Part shown: positions 46,288-56,769 of the stretch, piece by piece
Layout of the letters: each line of letters starts with the position of its first letter
Position numbering within the stretch: the first letter of the stretch is position 1
DNA from: Aristolochia californica
Taxonomy: Eukaryota; Streptophyta; Magnoliopsida; Piperales; Aristolochiaceae
Length of the DNA stretch: 64,000 nt
Assembly: GCA_029961685.1 (NCBI GenBank)
Contig: JARWKL010000010.1
Span: 5,939,769-6,003,768, forward strand
Direction: 5' to 3'
The notes under the pieces: model-generated
The model's input: the letters and a program-made list of their open reading frames with translations, nothing else
Database searches by the model: none
Told to the model about the DNA's origin: nothing
Translations under genes and position numbers: made by a program

Positions 46288-49200
46288 ATGATGACTGGGG
46301 TTTCTTCTACCAAATTTGATATGATGAAATTCGACAGCATTGGGAATTTTGGATTATGGCAGAGAAGGGTGAAAGATTGTTAGTGCAGCAGGGCATGTTG
46401 AAGGCATTGTACGGAAAACAACCGACAGGAATGGATGACATGGATTCGAAAGAAATGGAAGTGAAGGTTGTGGCGACTATTAGGCTTTGTCTGGCTGATG
46501 ATGTGATGTATCACGTCATGGATGAGGAATCACCGGCGACAGTTTGGTTGAAACTGGAAAGTCGATATATGTTCAAGTCGTTGACGAACAAGCTCTATCT
46601 TAAGCAAAAATTGTATGGTCTTAAGATGACAGAGGGCACGAATCTGAGCCAACATAGCAACGTTTTCAATCAGCTCATTATTGATTTGAGGCGGGTTGAT
46701 GTGAAGTTCGAAGACGAAGATAAGGTATTAATGTTGTTGAATTCCCTACCGAATTCTCCTACGTATGAAAATTTGGTTATGACTCTGGTGTGGAGAAAAG
46801 AAACTCTCGAATTGGAGAAAATCACAAGTGCTCTATTAGGCTTCCATCATAGGAAGAAAGTCAATGATGAGACTTCACAAGGTGAAGGACTTGTGGTGAA
46901 GGGTAACCAGGAATGTGGAAGAAACAAGTCTTGGAGTGGATCGAGTAACAATAAATCTCGATCTAAATCCAGGAAGAGGAAAGACATCACGTGTTTTAAG
47001 TGCGGAAAAAAGGGGCACATAAAACGGGATTGTCTAGAGAAAAATTAAAGGAACGAAGAGAACAGAGAGGGTCCATCAAAGTCTATGAATGTAGTGGAAG
47101 AAGAAGACTCAGAAAGTGGTGACGGGGATATGCTTTCTGTCTCATCCAATTCAGATCATCTCAAAGATTCTTGGATTCTGGATTCGGCATGCTCTTATCA
47201 CATGACGCCAAATAAAGATTGGTTTCACATCTACAAGTTAGTAAACTTTGGTTCTGTTCTGATGGGTAATGATGTTTCATGCAAAGTTGGTGGAATAGGG
47301 AGTACACAAATTAAAATGTTAGATGGTGTTATTAGAACGTTGTGTGATGTTAGACACATACCTGATTTAAGAAAGAATCGAATTTCATTGGGCACTTTAG
47401 ACTGTAATGGATATAGTTACAAGTCTACAAGTGGAATAATGAAAGTTAGTAAAGGTGTCTTAACAGTGATGAAGAGACAGAAAATATATGGCAATATCTA
47501 TACACTATAAGATACCACAGTTGTAGGTGGAGTTGCAGCTGTAGAGTCTGAATCAGACTGTACAGTCTTGTGGCGTATGCGGTTAGGTCATATGGGAGTG
47601 TGTGGGATGATGAAGCTTCATAAGAGAAATCTATTGAAGGGTATCAAAACATGGAAACTTGATTTCTACATGTTTTGTGTCCTTGGAAAACATAATAAGG
47701 TGCAATTCAAGGCAGCCACACACAAGACGGAGGGGATTGTAGACTATGTTCACTCAGATGTTTGAGGGCCAGTAAGAGTAGCATCCCGAGGAGCACACAT
47801 GTATTTTGTGACCTTTATTGATGACTACTCACGAAAAGTTTGGGTGTACTTCATGCTGCACAAGTCAGAAACGTTTGCCAAGTTTAAGTTGTGGAAAACT
47901 GAAGTAGAAAATCATATAGGGAGGAAGATTAAATGTCTTCGATCAAACAATGGTATTGAGTACACGGACTCAAAGTTCAAGGAGTTGTGTGAGCAGCATG
48001 GAATTAAAAGACACTTCACAGTATGCAAGACACCACAACAGAACAGTGTGGCGGAAAGGATGAACATAACTGTAGCTGAAAAAAGCTCGATGTCTCAGGT
48101 TGAATGCAGGGCTTGCAAAGAACTTCTGGGCAGAAGCAGTAAATATGACATGTTTCTTAATTAATAGATCACCTAGAGCAACACTAGATGGGAAAGTATC
48201 AGAGGAAGTATGAACAGGCAATGATGTAGACTACTCTGGCTTGAGAGTGTTTGGCTGTCCAACCTATGTACATGTTTCTAGTGAGGAGAGATCGAAGCTT
48301 GATGTAAAGTCTAGACAATGTATCTTTCTGGGCTATCAAAAAGGGGTGAAAGGCTTCAAGCTTTGGGATCCGAAGGCAAACAAGACAGTGATCGGTAGAG
48401 ATGTAGTTTTTGATGAAAAAGCCATGTTGCAACATACTCAGGAAGAAGATAAACGGATGCCATAAAATTGCATCACCAATGAGCATGTGGTGCAAGTGGA
48501 GCTAGAAAACCATGGTAGAGAAAAAGGATACTCAGCATGCAAAAAGTTCTAGCTTAGGTGATCAGCAACATCACCGTATCGCCACAGACAGACCTAAACG
48601 CATTATCAAGCCACCTACCAGGTATGGTTTTGAAGATTTGGTTTCTTATGCGCTTATTACTAGTAGTGGGGATTCAAGCACTTTTCAGGAGGCAGTACAA
48701 AACCAGGAGAAAAGTAGATGGATGGGTGCTATGGTGGAGGAGATGGAGTCTTTGAAAAAAAACAAAACATGGGAGTTGGTGGAGCTTCCCAAGGGGAAGA
48801 GAACGATAGGGTGCAAGTGGGTCTATAAGAAGAAAGAAGCAGTATCAGAAAAAGATGGGGAAAATTCAAGGCTCGTCTGGTAGCAAAGGGTTACTCACAA
48901 AGGAAAGGAGTTGACTATGATGAAGTTTTCTCTCCTGTGGTCAGACACACTTCCATCAGGGTAGTGTTGGCGTTAGTAGCACATTTGGACATGCAGTTAG
49001 AGTTGATGGATGTAAAGACAACTTTCCTTCATGGTGACTTGGAGGAACATATTTACATGGTACAACGAGAAGGGTTTAGTCACCCTGGACTGAAACATTT
49101 GGTTTGTAATTTGAAGAAATCACTTTATGGGCTGAAGCAGTCTCCGAGGCAATGGTACAAGCGATTTGAGTCTTACATGATCCAAATTGGCTACAAAAGA

Positions 49201-50240
49201 TGTTAGTATGATTGTTGTGTTTATGTAAAAAGCCTTGATGATGATTCTTTTATTTTTCTACTACTTTATGTGGATGATATGTTGATTGCTGCAAAGATTA
49301 TGAGTGAGCTCAACAAGTTGAAGACTTTGCTGAACAAATAATTTGACATGAAAGATTTGGGTGCGGCCAAGAAGATTCGTGGAATGGAGATTCGTAGGGA
49401 CAGAGCTTCCAGGAGATTATGGCTATCTCAACATAGCTATGTTGAGAAGGTGTTGGACAAGTTCAACATGGGTAATGCAAAACCAGTAAGTACACCTTTG
49501 GCGAATCATTTTAGATTGTCTACCGCTCAGTGCCCAAAGATAGATGATGAAGTTCATGACATGTCAAAGGTCCCATATGCCAGTGCAGTAGGGTGTTTGA
49601 TGTATGCTATGGTTTGTACGAGACCAGATCTAACACAAGTTGTCAACGTGGTTAGCAAGTTTCTTTCAAACCCAAATCGACAGTATTGGGATGCAGTCAA
49701 GTGGATCTTCAGATACTTGAGGGGTACTACAAACTATGGCATCATGTTCAACAGACAACAGAGTGTTCCTTCAGTTGTGGGATATGTGGATGCAGACTAT
49801 GCAGGGGACTTGGATGACAGGAGGTCTACCACAGGTTATGTATTTACTCTTGTGGGAGGACCTATTTGTTGGAAGTCCATGGTACAGTCTATAGTTGTAC
49901 TATCTACTACTGAATCAGAGTATATGGCAGTAGCTAAGGCTGCCAAGGAGGCTTTGTGGCTTACAAGGTTGGTCAAGGAGATGGGTGTCCAGCAAGGTGG
50001 AGTTCAGTTGCATTGTGACAGTCAGAGTGCCATTTATTTGGCAAAGAACCAAGTGTATCATGCGAGGACCAAATATATAGATGTGAGGTTTCATAGGATC
50101 AGGGAATTGGTTTCATCAGGTGAACTACTGCTTGAAAAAAATTCACACTTCTGAGAATGCAGCAGACATATTGACAAATCTTGTTACTACAGATAAGTTC
50201 AAGCACTGCTTGGACTTGATAAATGTCTCCAATTGCTAGA
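46288..50240 (+). pseudogene. Outer copia gag-pol (Tork/Tnt1-like), multiply disrupted
   Basis: Gag starts MMTGVSSTKFDMMKFDS, shifts by one base near 46376, and continues LLVQQGMLKALYGK to the knuckle CFKCGKKGHIKRDC, with a TAA at 47046-47048. Protease WILDSACSYHM follows. Integrase has VHSDV then TGA (47763-47765), LRSNNGIEY, where the second catalytic Asp is Asn, and SVAERMN. Further shifts occur near 48080, 48220 and 48860. RT has VDVKTTFLHGDL-like text, YGLKQSPRQWYKRF, a stop, and LLYVDDMLIA. The RNase H part (49348-50154) has YVDADYAGDLDDRRSTTGY, CDSQSAIYLAKN and ARTKYIDVRFH. A poly-A shift near 50145 precedes SENAADILTN. It cannot encode a functional polyprotein. Confidence 0.92.
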
Positions 50241-50330
50241 TGGGAGACGACCCCCAACCTATTGTTCCATGTGGAGTCTTTAAGTTATGCTTTCTTTTCT
50301 TAAGGGGTGAATATTCGCCAAGGTGGAGAT

Positions 50331-50543
50331 TGTTGAGCATATAACTCATATAATGTAAGGGGGGGGGGGGGGGTTATAATTGTGCAGGGGTATTTATGTC
50401 TTTTCGATGCAAATACCTCTAGGGTTTAATATTATATAAAAATTATGTAACCCTGATTACCATTTGTGAAAGATTTATCCTTGTCGCTCCAATGGACGTA
50501 GGCTCAGCCGAACCACCATAAATTATGTCTTGTTTGTTCCGAT
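50331..50543 (+). repeat. 3' LTR of the outer copia
   Basis: Begins TGTTGAGCATATAAC and follows AAGGTGGAGAT. It contains a run of 15 G (50359-50373) where the 5' LTR has GGTTGGGGGG. The end beyond CTTGTTTGTTCC cannot be aligned with the 5' LTR. Confidence 0.85.
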
Positions 50544-51365
50544 TTTTCCATCTCGTGCTGATGTTATTGAACGTGTAAACCAAGTAGTTAGAAGTTTTTT
50601 TATCTCCATCATTTTAGCCTTTCTTCAAGACATCGTCCATGTGCTCATCTTTTACATAGCTAGAGAAAGAACGAGAGAATCCAAATAGTTGTTGTCATTA
50701 AACAGTTGCAGGTTAGTCTTTCTATTACGCCGACAGACTCATCCTTCAATAAAGCAGCTTTTTTTCCCAACTTCTGATTTGGTGGTGAACCTGTTTTGAT
50801 ACGAGAAGCAACTGTTGTTGTAGTAGCAGAATTGGAGTCCTTTGAGTTCTATAAACACCACGTTATGTAGTAGCAGAATTCTAACCGGAGATCAGCACAC
50901 AAAGGCTAATGTGAGACTCTCACTCCAACATGGGAAAGATACGGATTATCTTTTGGCTGATTATTATTGCATAAGAAGGGGCGAGAATCTTGGAGCTCTT
51001 AAGTTCTCCCGTTACTCTCGATTTACTTATTACTTGGTTCAAGTTACTCTCAGTTGAACATGTTACAAATTATTTCGTGTGTCCTTATCATTGTTAAAAA
51101 CTAATAATTTACATATTATCCGCTGATATATAACAACATATATGCTATGTGCTATTTGGGTATTAGCTCATTACAATAGTTGTTTTTTGGCCTCTTTGAT
51201 TGAGACAATATTATTTAAGAAAACAATTCTCGGTTGATTACCCTAGGTTCATTATTTGTTGATAGTCGTCGACTTGATTTAACTTAAGGATTTGGTTGAT
51301 TTAAAGATCTCAGTTCTACGATGGCTCTTAAGTACACTTGAGGCAAGAGGACCATCTCTGCAGAG
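50544..51365. other. Flank; from about 51030 part of a duplicated copia-derived block
   Basis: About 51030-51360 (with TATAACAACATATATGC, TGCTATTTGGGTAT, GGTTCATTATTTG) matches about 55820-56030. The target duplication CAGAG (51361-51365) of the Cassandra element ends it. No gene is recognised. Confidence 0.5.
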
Positions 51366-51565
51366 TGTCAGAGTGGTTCTGTCCACTCTTGTTAGAGTTT
51401 GTGGTCTGAGTTAGGTACTTGGCTTTCCGCACTTTAAACGACTAGTCTTTTCGGGTTGTATTGGTTAGGTATCTGACTCAGAACTCCGAAGTTAAGTGAG
51501 CTTGGGCAAGAGTAATTTTAGGATGGGTGACCTCCTGGGAAGTACTCTTGCTTAGGACTTTGACA
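51366..51565 (+). repeat. Cassandra LTR 1
   Basis: 200 bp; the 5S-like part is about 51477-51553. About six differences from LTR 2. Confidence 0.93.
51477..51553 (+). promoter_or_regulatory. 5S-derived polymerase III control region in LTR 1
   Basis: Contains TCAGAACTCCGAAGTTAAG (A box region, one base off the 5S AAGTTAAGC), GCTTGGGCAAGAGTA (intermediate element with one change) and TAGGATGGGTGACCTCC (C box, intact). This is the internal promoter set of 5S genes. Equivalent regions are in LTR 2 (about 51751-51827) and LTR 3 (about 52027-52103). Confidence 0.8.
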
Positions 51566-51639
51566 TGGTATCAGAGCTAGGCACGCCACGGCCCGCGTTC
51601 GTATCCCGTGAGAAGCGGCTCCAGAATGGGCGGGGTGGG
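51566..51639 (+). other. Cassandra internal domain 1 (primer site to purine tract)
   Basis: 74 bp from TGGTATCAGAGCTAGG to GGGCGGGGTGGG, non-coding. Confidence 0.9.
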
Positions 51640-51839
51640 TGTCAGAGTGGTTCCGTCCACTCTTGTTAGAGTTTGTGGTCTGAGTTAGGTACTTGGCTTT
51701 CCGCACCTTAAACGACTAGTCTTTTCGGGTTGTATTGGCTAGGTATCTGACTCAGAACTCCGAAGTTAAGTGAGCTTGGGCAAGAGTAATTATAGGATGG
51801 GTGACCTCCTGGGAAGGACTCTTGCCTAGGACTTTGACA
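51640..51839 (+). repeat. Cassandra LTR 2 (shared, central)
   Basis: 200 bp; serves as the 3' LTR of the left unit and 5' LTR of the right unit. Confidence 0.93.
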
Positions 51840-51913
51840 TGGTATCAGAGCTAGGCATGCCACGGCCCGCGTTCGTATCCCGTGAGAAGCGGCTCCAGAA
51901 TGGGCGGGGTGGG
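51840..51913 (+). other. Cassandra internal domain 2
   Basis: 74 bp, identical to domain 1 except for one C-to-T change (GGCATGCC). Confidence 0.9.
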
Positions 51914-52115
51914 TGTCAGAGTGGTTCCGTCCACTTTTGTGTTAGAGTTTGTGGTCTGAGTTAGGTACTTGGCTTTCCGCACCTTAAACGGCTAGTCTTT
52001 TCGGGTTGTATTGGCTAGGTATCTGACTCAGAACTTCGTAGTTAAGCGAGCCTGGGCGAGAGTAATTTTAGGATGGGTGACCTCCTGGGAAGTACTCTTG
52101 CTTAGGACTTTGACA
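51914..52115 (+). repeat. Cassandra LTR 3
   Basis: 202 bp owing to a GT insertion (CTTTTGTGTTAG). It has TAGTTAAGCGAG and GGGCGAGAGTA, so parts of its 5S region are nearer the 5S consensus and other parts further away. Confidence 0.92.
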
Positions 52116-52120
52116 CAGAG

Positions 52121-52344
52121 GAGTTTAATTACTTCGGAAGATAAAGCATATGAAGACATCTATCCTCATGAAGAATTTGAATTACTTCAAAAAATAAAGC
52201 GCATAATGGCCTTGGCTTCTTCAACTTCTCTTCCTTTAATCCCCTATTAATATTTTATGTTGCAACATTTCTCCTACCATCCTTTTTTTACTCTTGTTCC
52301 CCTCCTTTGGCCAACCCTTTGGTATGTTGATTTGGTTGGTCCTT

Positions 52345-52375
<31 letters not shown>

Positions 52376-52679
52376 CTATCTATATATATATATATATATG
52401 ATATTTTTAAATGAAGTGAATTTTTTTTATTGGTACCCTTAGGTTTTTATCACTGTCTTGTGAGTGACAAACATTACCTACTTTAGTAATTATTATTACT
52501 ATTTTTCTTCGAAATCCTTTAAAGTTAGTTTCGACTTATGATTTATCACCTATTCTTACTTTTTGAAAGTTTGTCCAGTTTTCTACTTATCCCTGGGACA
52601 CTTTGATGGATAAGATCATTAACTATTTTTTTTGTTTCAAACTGGGATCATTACCATTAACACCCAACTTAAAAGAAAG
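52121..52679 (+). pseudogene. copia-derived internal fragment, copy I
   Basis: Reads EEFELLQKIKRIMALASSTS, which resembles the EEFALLQKIKRLMA segment before protease in the copia relic at 58.4 kb, and then degenerates. The same text and the following non-coding part recur at 56035-56493. A CTAT/TA microsatellite (52345-52399) interrupts this copy. Confidence 0.6.
52345..52399. repeat. CTAT and TA microsatellite
   Basis: Runs of ATCT/CTAT followed by TATATATA; absent from the matching copy near 56.2 kb. Confidence 0.9.
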
Positions 52680-53000
52680 TGTTGGAAGATATGAATAAAT
52701 TGGGTGTCATTGATGTAATTATCTTATGATTTTTGTCCTGTATTCACTCCTTCTAGGTGAAGGGTATACTTATAATTATTTGTATTTTTGGCAACTATAA
52801 ATAAAACTTGAGGGTTTGGACATAAGTCGATAACCCTATTCTTCCTCCTCTTTTCTCCCTAATGTGTTCTCTCATCTTCCTCTCTCTCTTGGACAACTCT
52901 TCTCTCTTCTTCCTTCTTCCTTCTTCCTCTTCTCTTTTCTCTCTTCTTCTTCCTTCTTCTTCCTTCTCTCCTTTACTGGCACAAGTATCTCACACTTGTT
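52680..53000 (+). repeat. LTR of a copia family (TGTTGGAAGATATG), copy I
   Basis: Starts TGTTGGAAGATATGAATA after a purine-rich AAAAGAAAG. Matches 56494-56760 and, in reverse, 60579-60833. It contains TATAAATAAAAC (52796-52807) and a CT-rich end. The right border is not sharp. Confidence 0.65.
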
Positions 53001-55770
53001 TAACGGTCTCGAGATGGACAACATTATTGGTAACATTTTCTTCCATATTGTTGACCATAGAGCTAAGAACTTGTGTATCTTCTTTAAGTCATTTCATGTA
53101 AAGAACTTGTGTATCTTTTTAAGTCATTTCATGTACATACTAACTTCTTCATCCACAAAGGGAGGGAGCTTACTTAAAAAACACAACAAATCTCAAGTAT
53201 TGAGGAACCTTCTAACCAATTGAGACCAATTTAGGTAATTAGATAGTCTCTTTAAAGGAACCATAGTGATTTCAAGCAAATCACTTTTTCCAACCAACCA
53301 TTGTAGCACTTAACACATCAGCCATATATGAGCTTTGAGAAAATATTGGCTCTGAACTCCTCGTGCAACATAAAAAATAAGAGAGTAATGTGCTGCTGTT
53401 GTAATAAAAAGTTGGTTAATGGTGCTGCTGGAACAGAGACCAGATGCATGTCTAAGAAAAATAAGAGCAGCTGTTGATAAATAACCGATTTCAAGATGAG
53501 TAATATGCTGCTGCGGTAATAAAAGGTTGGTTACTGCTATTGCTGGAATAGAGATCAAATGCACGTTTCAAAAAAATAAGAGCGGCTGCTGAAAAATAAC
53601 CTCCTGCTCCCACATGATACCACTTGCAACTGCTGTAATATGATGCTGTAAATAAAGTATGCTGCAATATAACACTTGTTGTTGTAACAAGACACTGCTG
53701 TAATCTCCAAGTCCTAGAGATATAACTTTAGAACTAAACAAGTTCCGAAACCAAGCAGTGAAAGATCAAGTGTTGTTATCGAAGATAGGATATCCTGTTG
53801 CTTGTAAGAATAACTGCTGTAATGGATGTCTAAGAGCAGGAATGCCTACTTATGATTATAGACGAAGAGAGAAACAGGTATTCCATTTGTATGCTGCTAT
53901 GACAGACGTCTGAGAGAAGAGATTACATAACCAAGAAAGTTCTGAACCTGAGTTTAATACAGTCTGTAATGCTTGTCTTACAGCGAGCAGCTGCAAAGAT
54001 AAAAAAACAGCATACAAATAAAAAAAACAGCAAGTTTCTAATCAGCAAGTATGGAAAAGTTTATTCTTGGTAATTGCATATCTTAACAGCAAGTTTCCGT
54101 TTCCAACTTGATCAGTTCATCAATAGGAATGTTTCTAATCAAAGACTCAAAGATATTGTCTGGAATACTTTCCAGATTCTGTAGATTAAAAGCAGAAAGT
54201 TGCCAATGATAAACTTGACTTAATTAGCAGCACTTGTGAATAAGGAAATATTTCCAAAGAAAAGAGATTTTTGAGATCAAAGAGACTTCAAAAAAGGAAG
54301 TTAAATCTCTGTTCAATATGCTAGAATTCATCTAGAATTCTGGAACTCAAGGAGAGCTTCTTTGCATGCAGCAAACAACAATGCAAGACGTCAAACTTCA
54401 GTAGTCTATCACCTGGTATTATAGAAATTCAACTCAGATATGTGATAAAAGAAAAACATCCAGTAGTGATAGATTAAACTACTGATTTTCAAAGGATAAT
54501 ATCATCAACTAGCCACACATTTATAAGAAAAACAAGGTGGTTTTCATTGGATTTTTAACTCTCTTACAATATCTTTCATATAGCAAATTATATATCGTTC
54601 AAAAAATATTTGAGTCTAGTTTCCAACGCAAATGAATTGTTGAAATCAGATTTTTCTAGAAAGAGAAATTGACATCTAAAACAGCAAAGATCAAGCAACA
54701 GAAAAGTTTCGTGCAATAGCAGAAAGCTTCAACTTTCGAGCAGTTTTATGCCATCAAGAACGAGACTTCCTATGGAGAATAATATATAAAAAAATATTTT
54801 TAAGTCTATTTTCTTAATTATTCAACCAATTCTCAATCTGAGTTTTTTATATGGAGATATCAATCTTGGAAGAGTCAATGGTCATGCTAGCCAAAGAAGA
54901 AATAGTACTTTGTTTTGCCAAATCACAGAGTCCAAAACATATCAAATTATTTATCTCAAAAGAAGTATATTTTATGAATGGAAGTTATACTTGGATGAAA
55001 AGTATTTAAGGAGATCTTCGTATTCAAAAAATCAAAGGTCATGTTGGTATCCTATTGCATGCGAAGATCCGAATTTAAGTTGAATTTTTTCTTCACTTTT
55101 AGAGTTGTTATTGATCAACAATATCAAAAAAGTATCTCATGATCTACCCTTGGAAAATTTTTGTTTGTTAATGAGCAATATCTGTAAAGAATCTTTAGAA
55201 GGTCATTTTATTTTTAGAAATTTTCCTTGATTTATTTGTCAAAGAGAAGAAGTCTTCCTATTATGAATTATGGTAACTTCCTAAAAAAAGTAGTTACTTG
55301 ATTTAATGCTGCAAATTACAGAAGTATCTATGTAAAGAGATTTTGATCTAGGATTAGATTCAAAAAGTGTGTTTCTTCTCTGGTTATGAGAAATCTTTGC
55401 AACATATTAACAACATGTTGGAGCAGCACTTGGTGTAGTTATCCCCTTATGAAGTGAGCAGCCTCGCTCAACTTATCACACGGTGAAATCCTTTCAAGGT
55501 TCTAGCATCAAGCTTTGCCTTCAACTTTTTATCTTGCTTTCAAAATCAGTTTCATTATGTAATTACATCTCTAAGCGTGAACTATATCTAGAAACAAGAA
55601 ACTTAAGTGTAGAAGCAACATTCATTACTGTTTTATTCACTCTTCTTTGTTTTTTAGAAAACCTTGCAGCTGCTCTTGGAACTAGCAGCACTCAACCCAG
55701 TTATTCTTTTGAGAAGATTAACAGCACTCGGTTCAACTTATAGGCAATTTATTACTCGGTTCCAGCTTAT
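53001..55770 (+). other. Repetitive non-coding DNA between two copies of a copia 3' end
   Basis: No domain is recognised. Words like TGCTGCTGTAATAA and AGCAGC recur. The open frame at 55483-55743 has a hydrophobic stretch but no family signature. The location between two LTR-bearing copies suggests this is element interior of unknown kind. Confidence 0.4.
53386..53613. repeat. 114-bp tandem duplication, diverged
   Basis: GTAATGTGCTGCTG at 53386 and GTAATATGCTGCTG at 53500 begin two copies that share GGTTGGTTA, GCTGGAA and AATAAGAGC words at equal spacing; roughly 80% alike by eye. Confidence 0.8.
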
Positions 55771-55779
55771 TATTTGGTA

Positions 55780-56493
55780 CACATCTTCGTTATTCAAGGA
55801 TGGACTTGCTGCATATTATCTCATATATCCTTATTACTCTTAAGGACTTTTACTATTTACCGGTTATCCGTTACTATATAACAACATATTTGGTATGTGT
55901 TATTTGGGCATCAACTCATTACCGCAGTTACTATTGTGTCTCTTGACTTAAGACATTATTATTGAAGAAAAACTCCTCAGTTGCTTGCCTTGGGTTCATT
56001 ATTTGCTGATTGTTGTCAGCATTGGTTCATATGATAAAGAATTTGAATTACTTTCTAAAATAAAGCACATGATGTTCCCAACTTCTTCATCTTATCTTCT
56101 TATTGATTCTCCACATTACCCTTTTATTATTTGGTAACATTTCTCCTACCATCCTTTATTTGACTCGTTTACCCCCTTTTGCCTACCCTGTCTGGTACAT
56201 TACGATGGTTGGTCTTATTTATATACGGGTGTTTTTAAATCCATTGAAACTTTTTATTGGTACCCTTGGGAATGATAGACATTACCCACTTTAGTAATTA
56301 TTATCACTATATTTGTTCGAAATCATTGAGGTTGGTTTCGACTTATGTTTTATCACCCATTTCTACCATTTGAGAGTCTATGCCTGGTTTCGTACTTATC
56401 CTTGGGATACCGTGATAAAAGAGATTTTTACTACATCTATGTTATTTGTTTCAAACTAGGATCACTGCCGTTACCTCCTAGCTTGAGGGAGAG
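55780..56493 (+). pseudogene. copia-derived internal fragment, copy II
   Basis: Matches 51030-51360 plus 52121-52679, without the Cassandra insertion and without the CTAT microsatellite. KEFELLSKIKHMM text is followed by non-coding DNA and then by TTGAGGGAGAG, a purine tract (56483-56493). Confidence 0.65.
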
Positions 56494-56765
56494 TGTTGGA
56501 AGATATGAATATGTTGGAGTATCATTGATGTAATTAGTTTATATTTTTTGTCTCTTCTTCACTCTTACTAGGGTGAAGGGTATAATTATAATATTGGTAC
56601 TTTTATCATTTATAAATAGAGCTTAAGGGGGGAGGGTTTGGACTAAGTCCATTACCCTATTCTTCCTCCTCTTTTCTCTAAATTCGTCACTCTTCATCTT
56701 CTCCTCCTAAAACCTTCACGACACAACTCTTCATCTTCTTCTCACCCCTTAATCCTCTTCTACTT
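56494..56765 (+). repeat. LTR of the TGTTGGAAGATATG copia family, copy II (truncated)
   Basis: Starts directly after the purine tract and has TTATAAATAGAGC (56609-56621). It is cut near 56765 where minus-strand integrase text begins. Confidence 0.7.
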
Positions 56766-56769
56766 TGAT

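Larger units (their letters stand above)
41155..50543 (+). mobile_element. Tork/Tnt1-like copia element, interrupted by a nested copia
   Basis: 5' LTR 41155-41365 and 3' LTR 50331-about 50543 begin TGTTGAGCATAT. The primer site TGGTATCAGAGC is at 41371-41382, and the purine tract AAGGTGGAGAT precedes the 3' LTR. Gag and pol run from 46288 to 50240. A second copia element (41801-46045) lies in its leader. The LTRs differ at about 21 positions in 200 (near 10%), not counting a G run. No clear target duplication was found; the 3' LTR end seems altered. Confidence 0.9.
51366..52115 (+). mobile_element. Tandem Cassandra-type TRIM retrotransposon (3 LTRs, 2 internal domains)
   Basis: Three LTRs (51366-51565, 51640-51839, 51914-52115) of 200-202 bp begin TGTCAGAGTGG and end GGACTTTGACA. 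Two 74-bp internal domains (51566-51639, 51840-51913) each start with primer site TGGTATCAGAGC and end with purine tract GGGCGGGGTGGG. Perfect target duplication CAGAG flanks the whole array (51361-51365, 52116-52120). Each LTR carries the 3' half of plant 5S rRNA, including AGGATGGGTGACCTCCTGGG. Cassandra elements are known for exactly this 5S-bearing LTR and have no coding capacity. The two internal domains differ at one base. Confidence 0.96.

Noticed and set aside
51477..52103. 5S rRNA genes
   Set aside because: Only about the last two thirds of a 5S gene is recognisable in each copy and all three lie inside LTRs with primer site and purine tract between, so they are Cassandra sequence, not rRNA genes.
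52862..53223. Overlapping Ser/Phe/Leu-rich plus frames
   Set aside because: They translate the CT-rich tail of an LTR; two frames are open at once.
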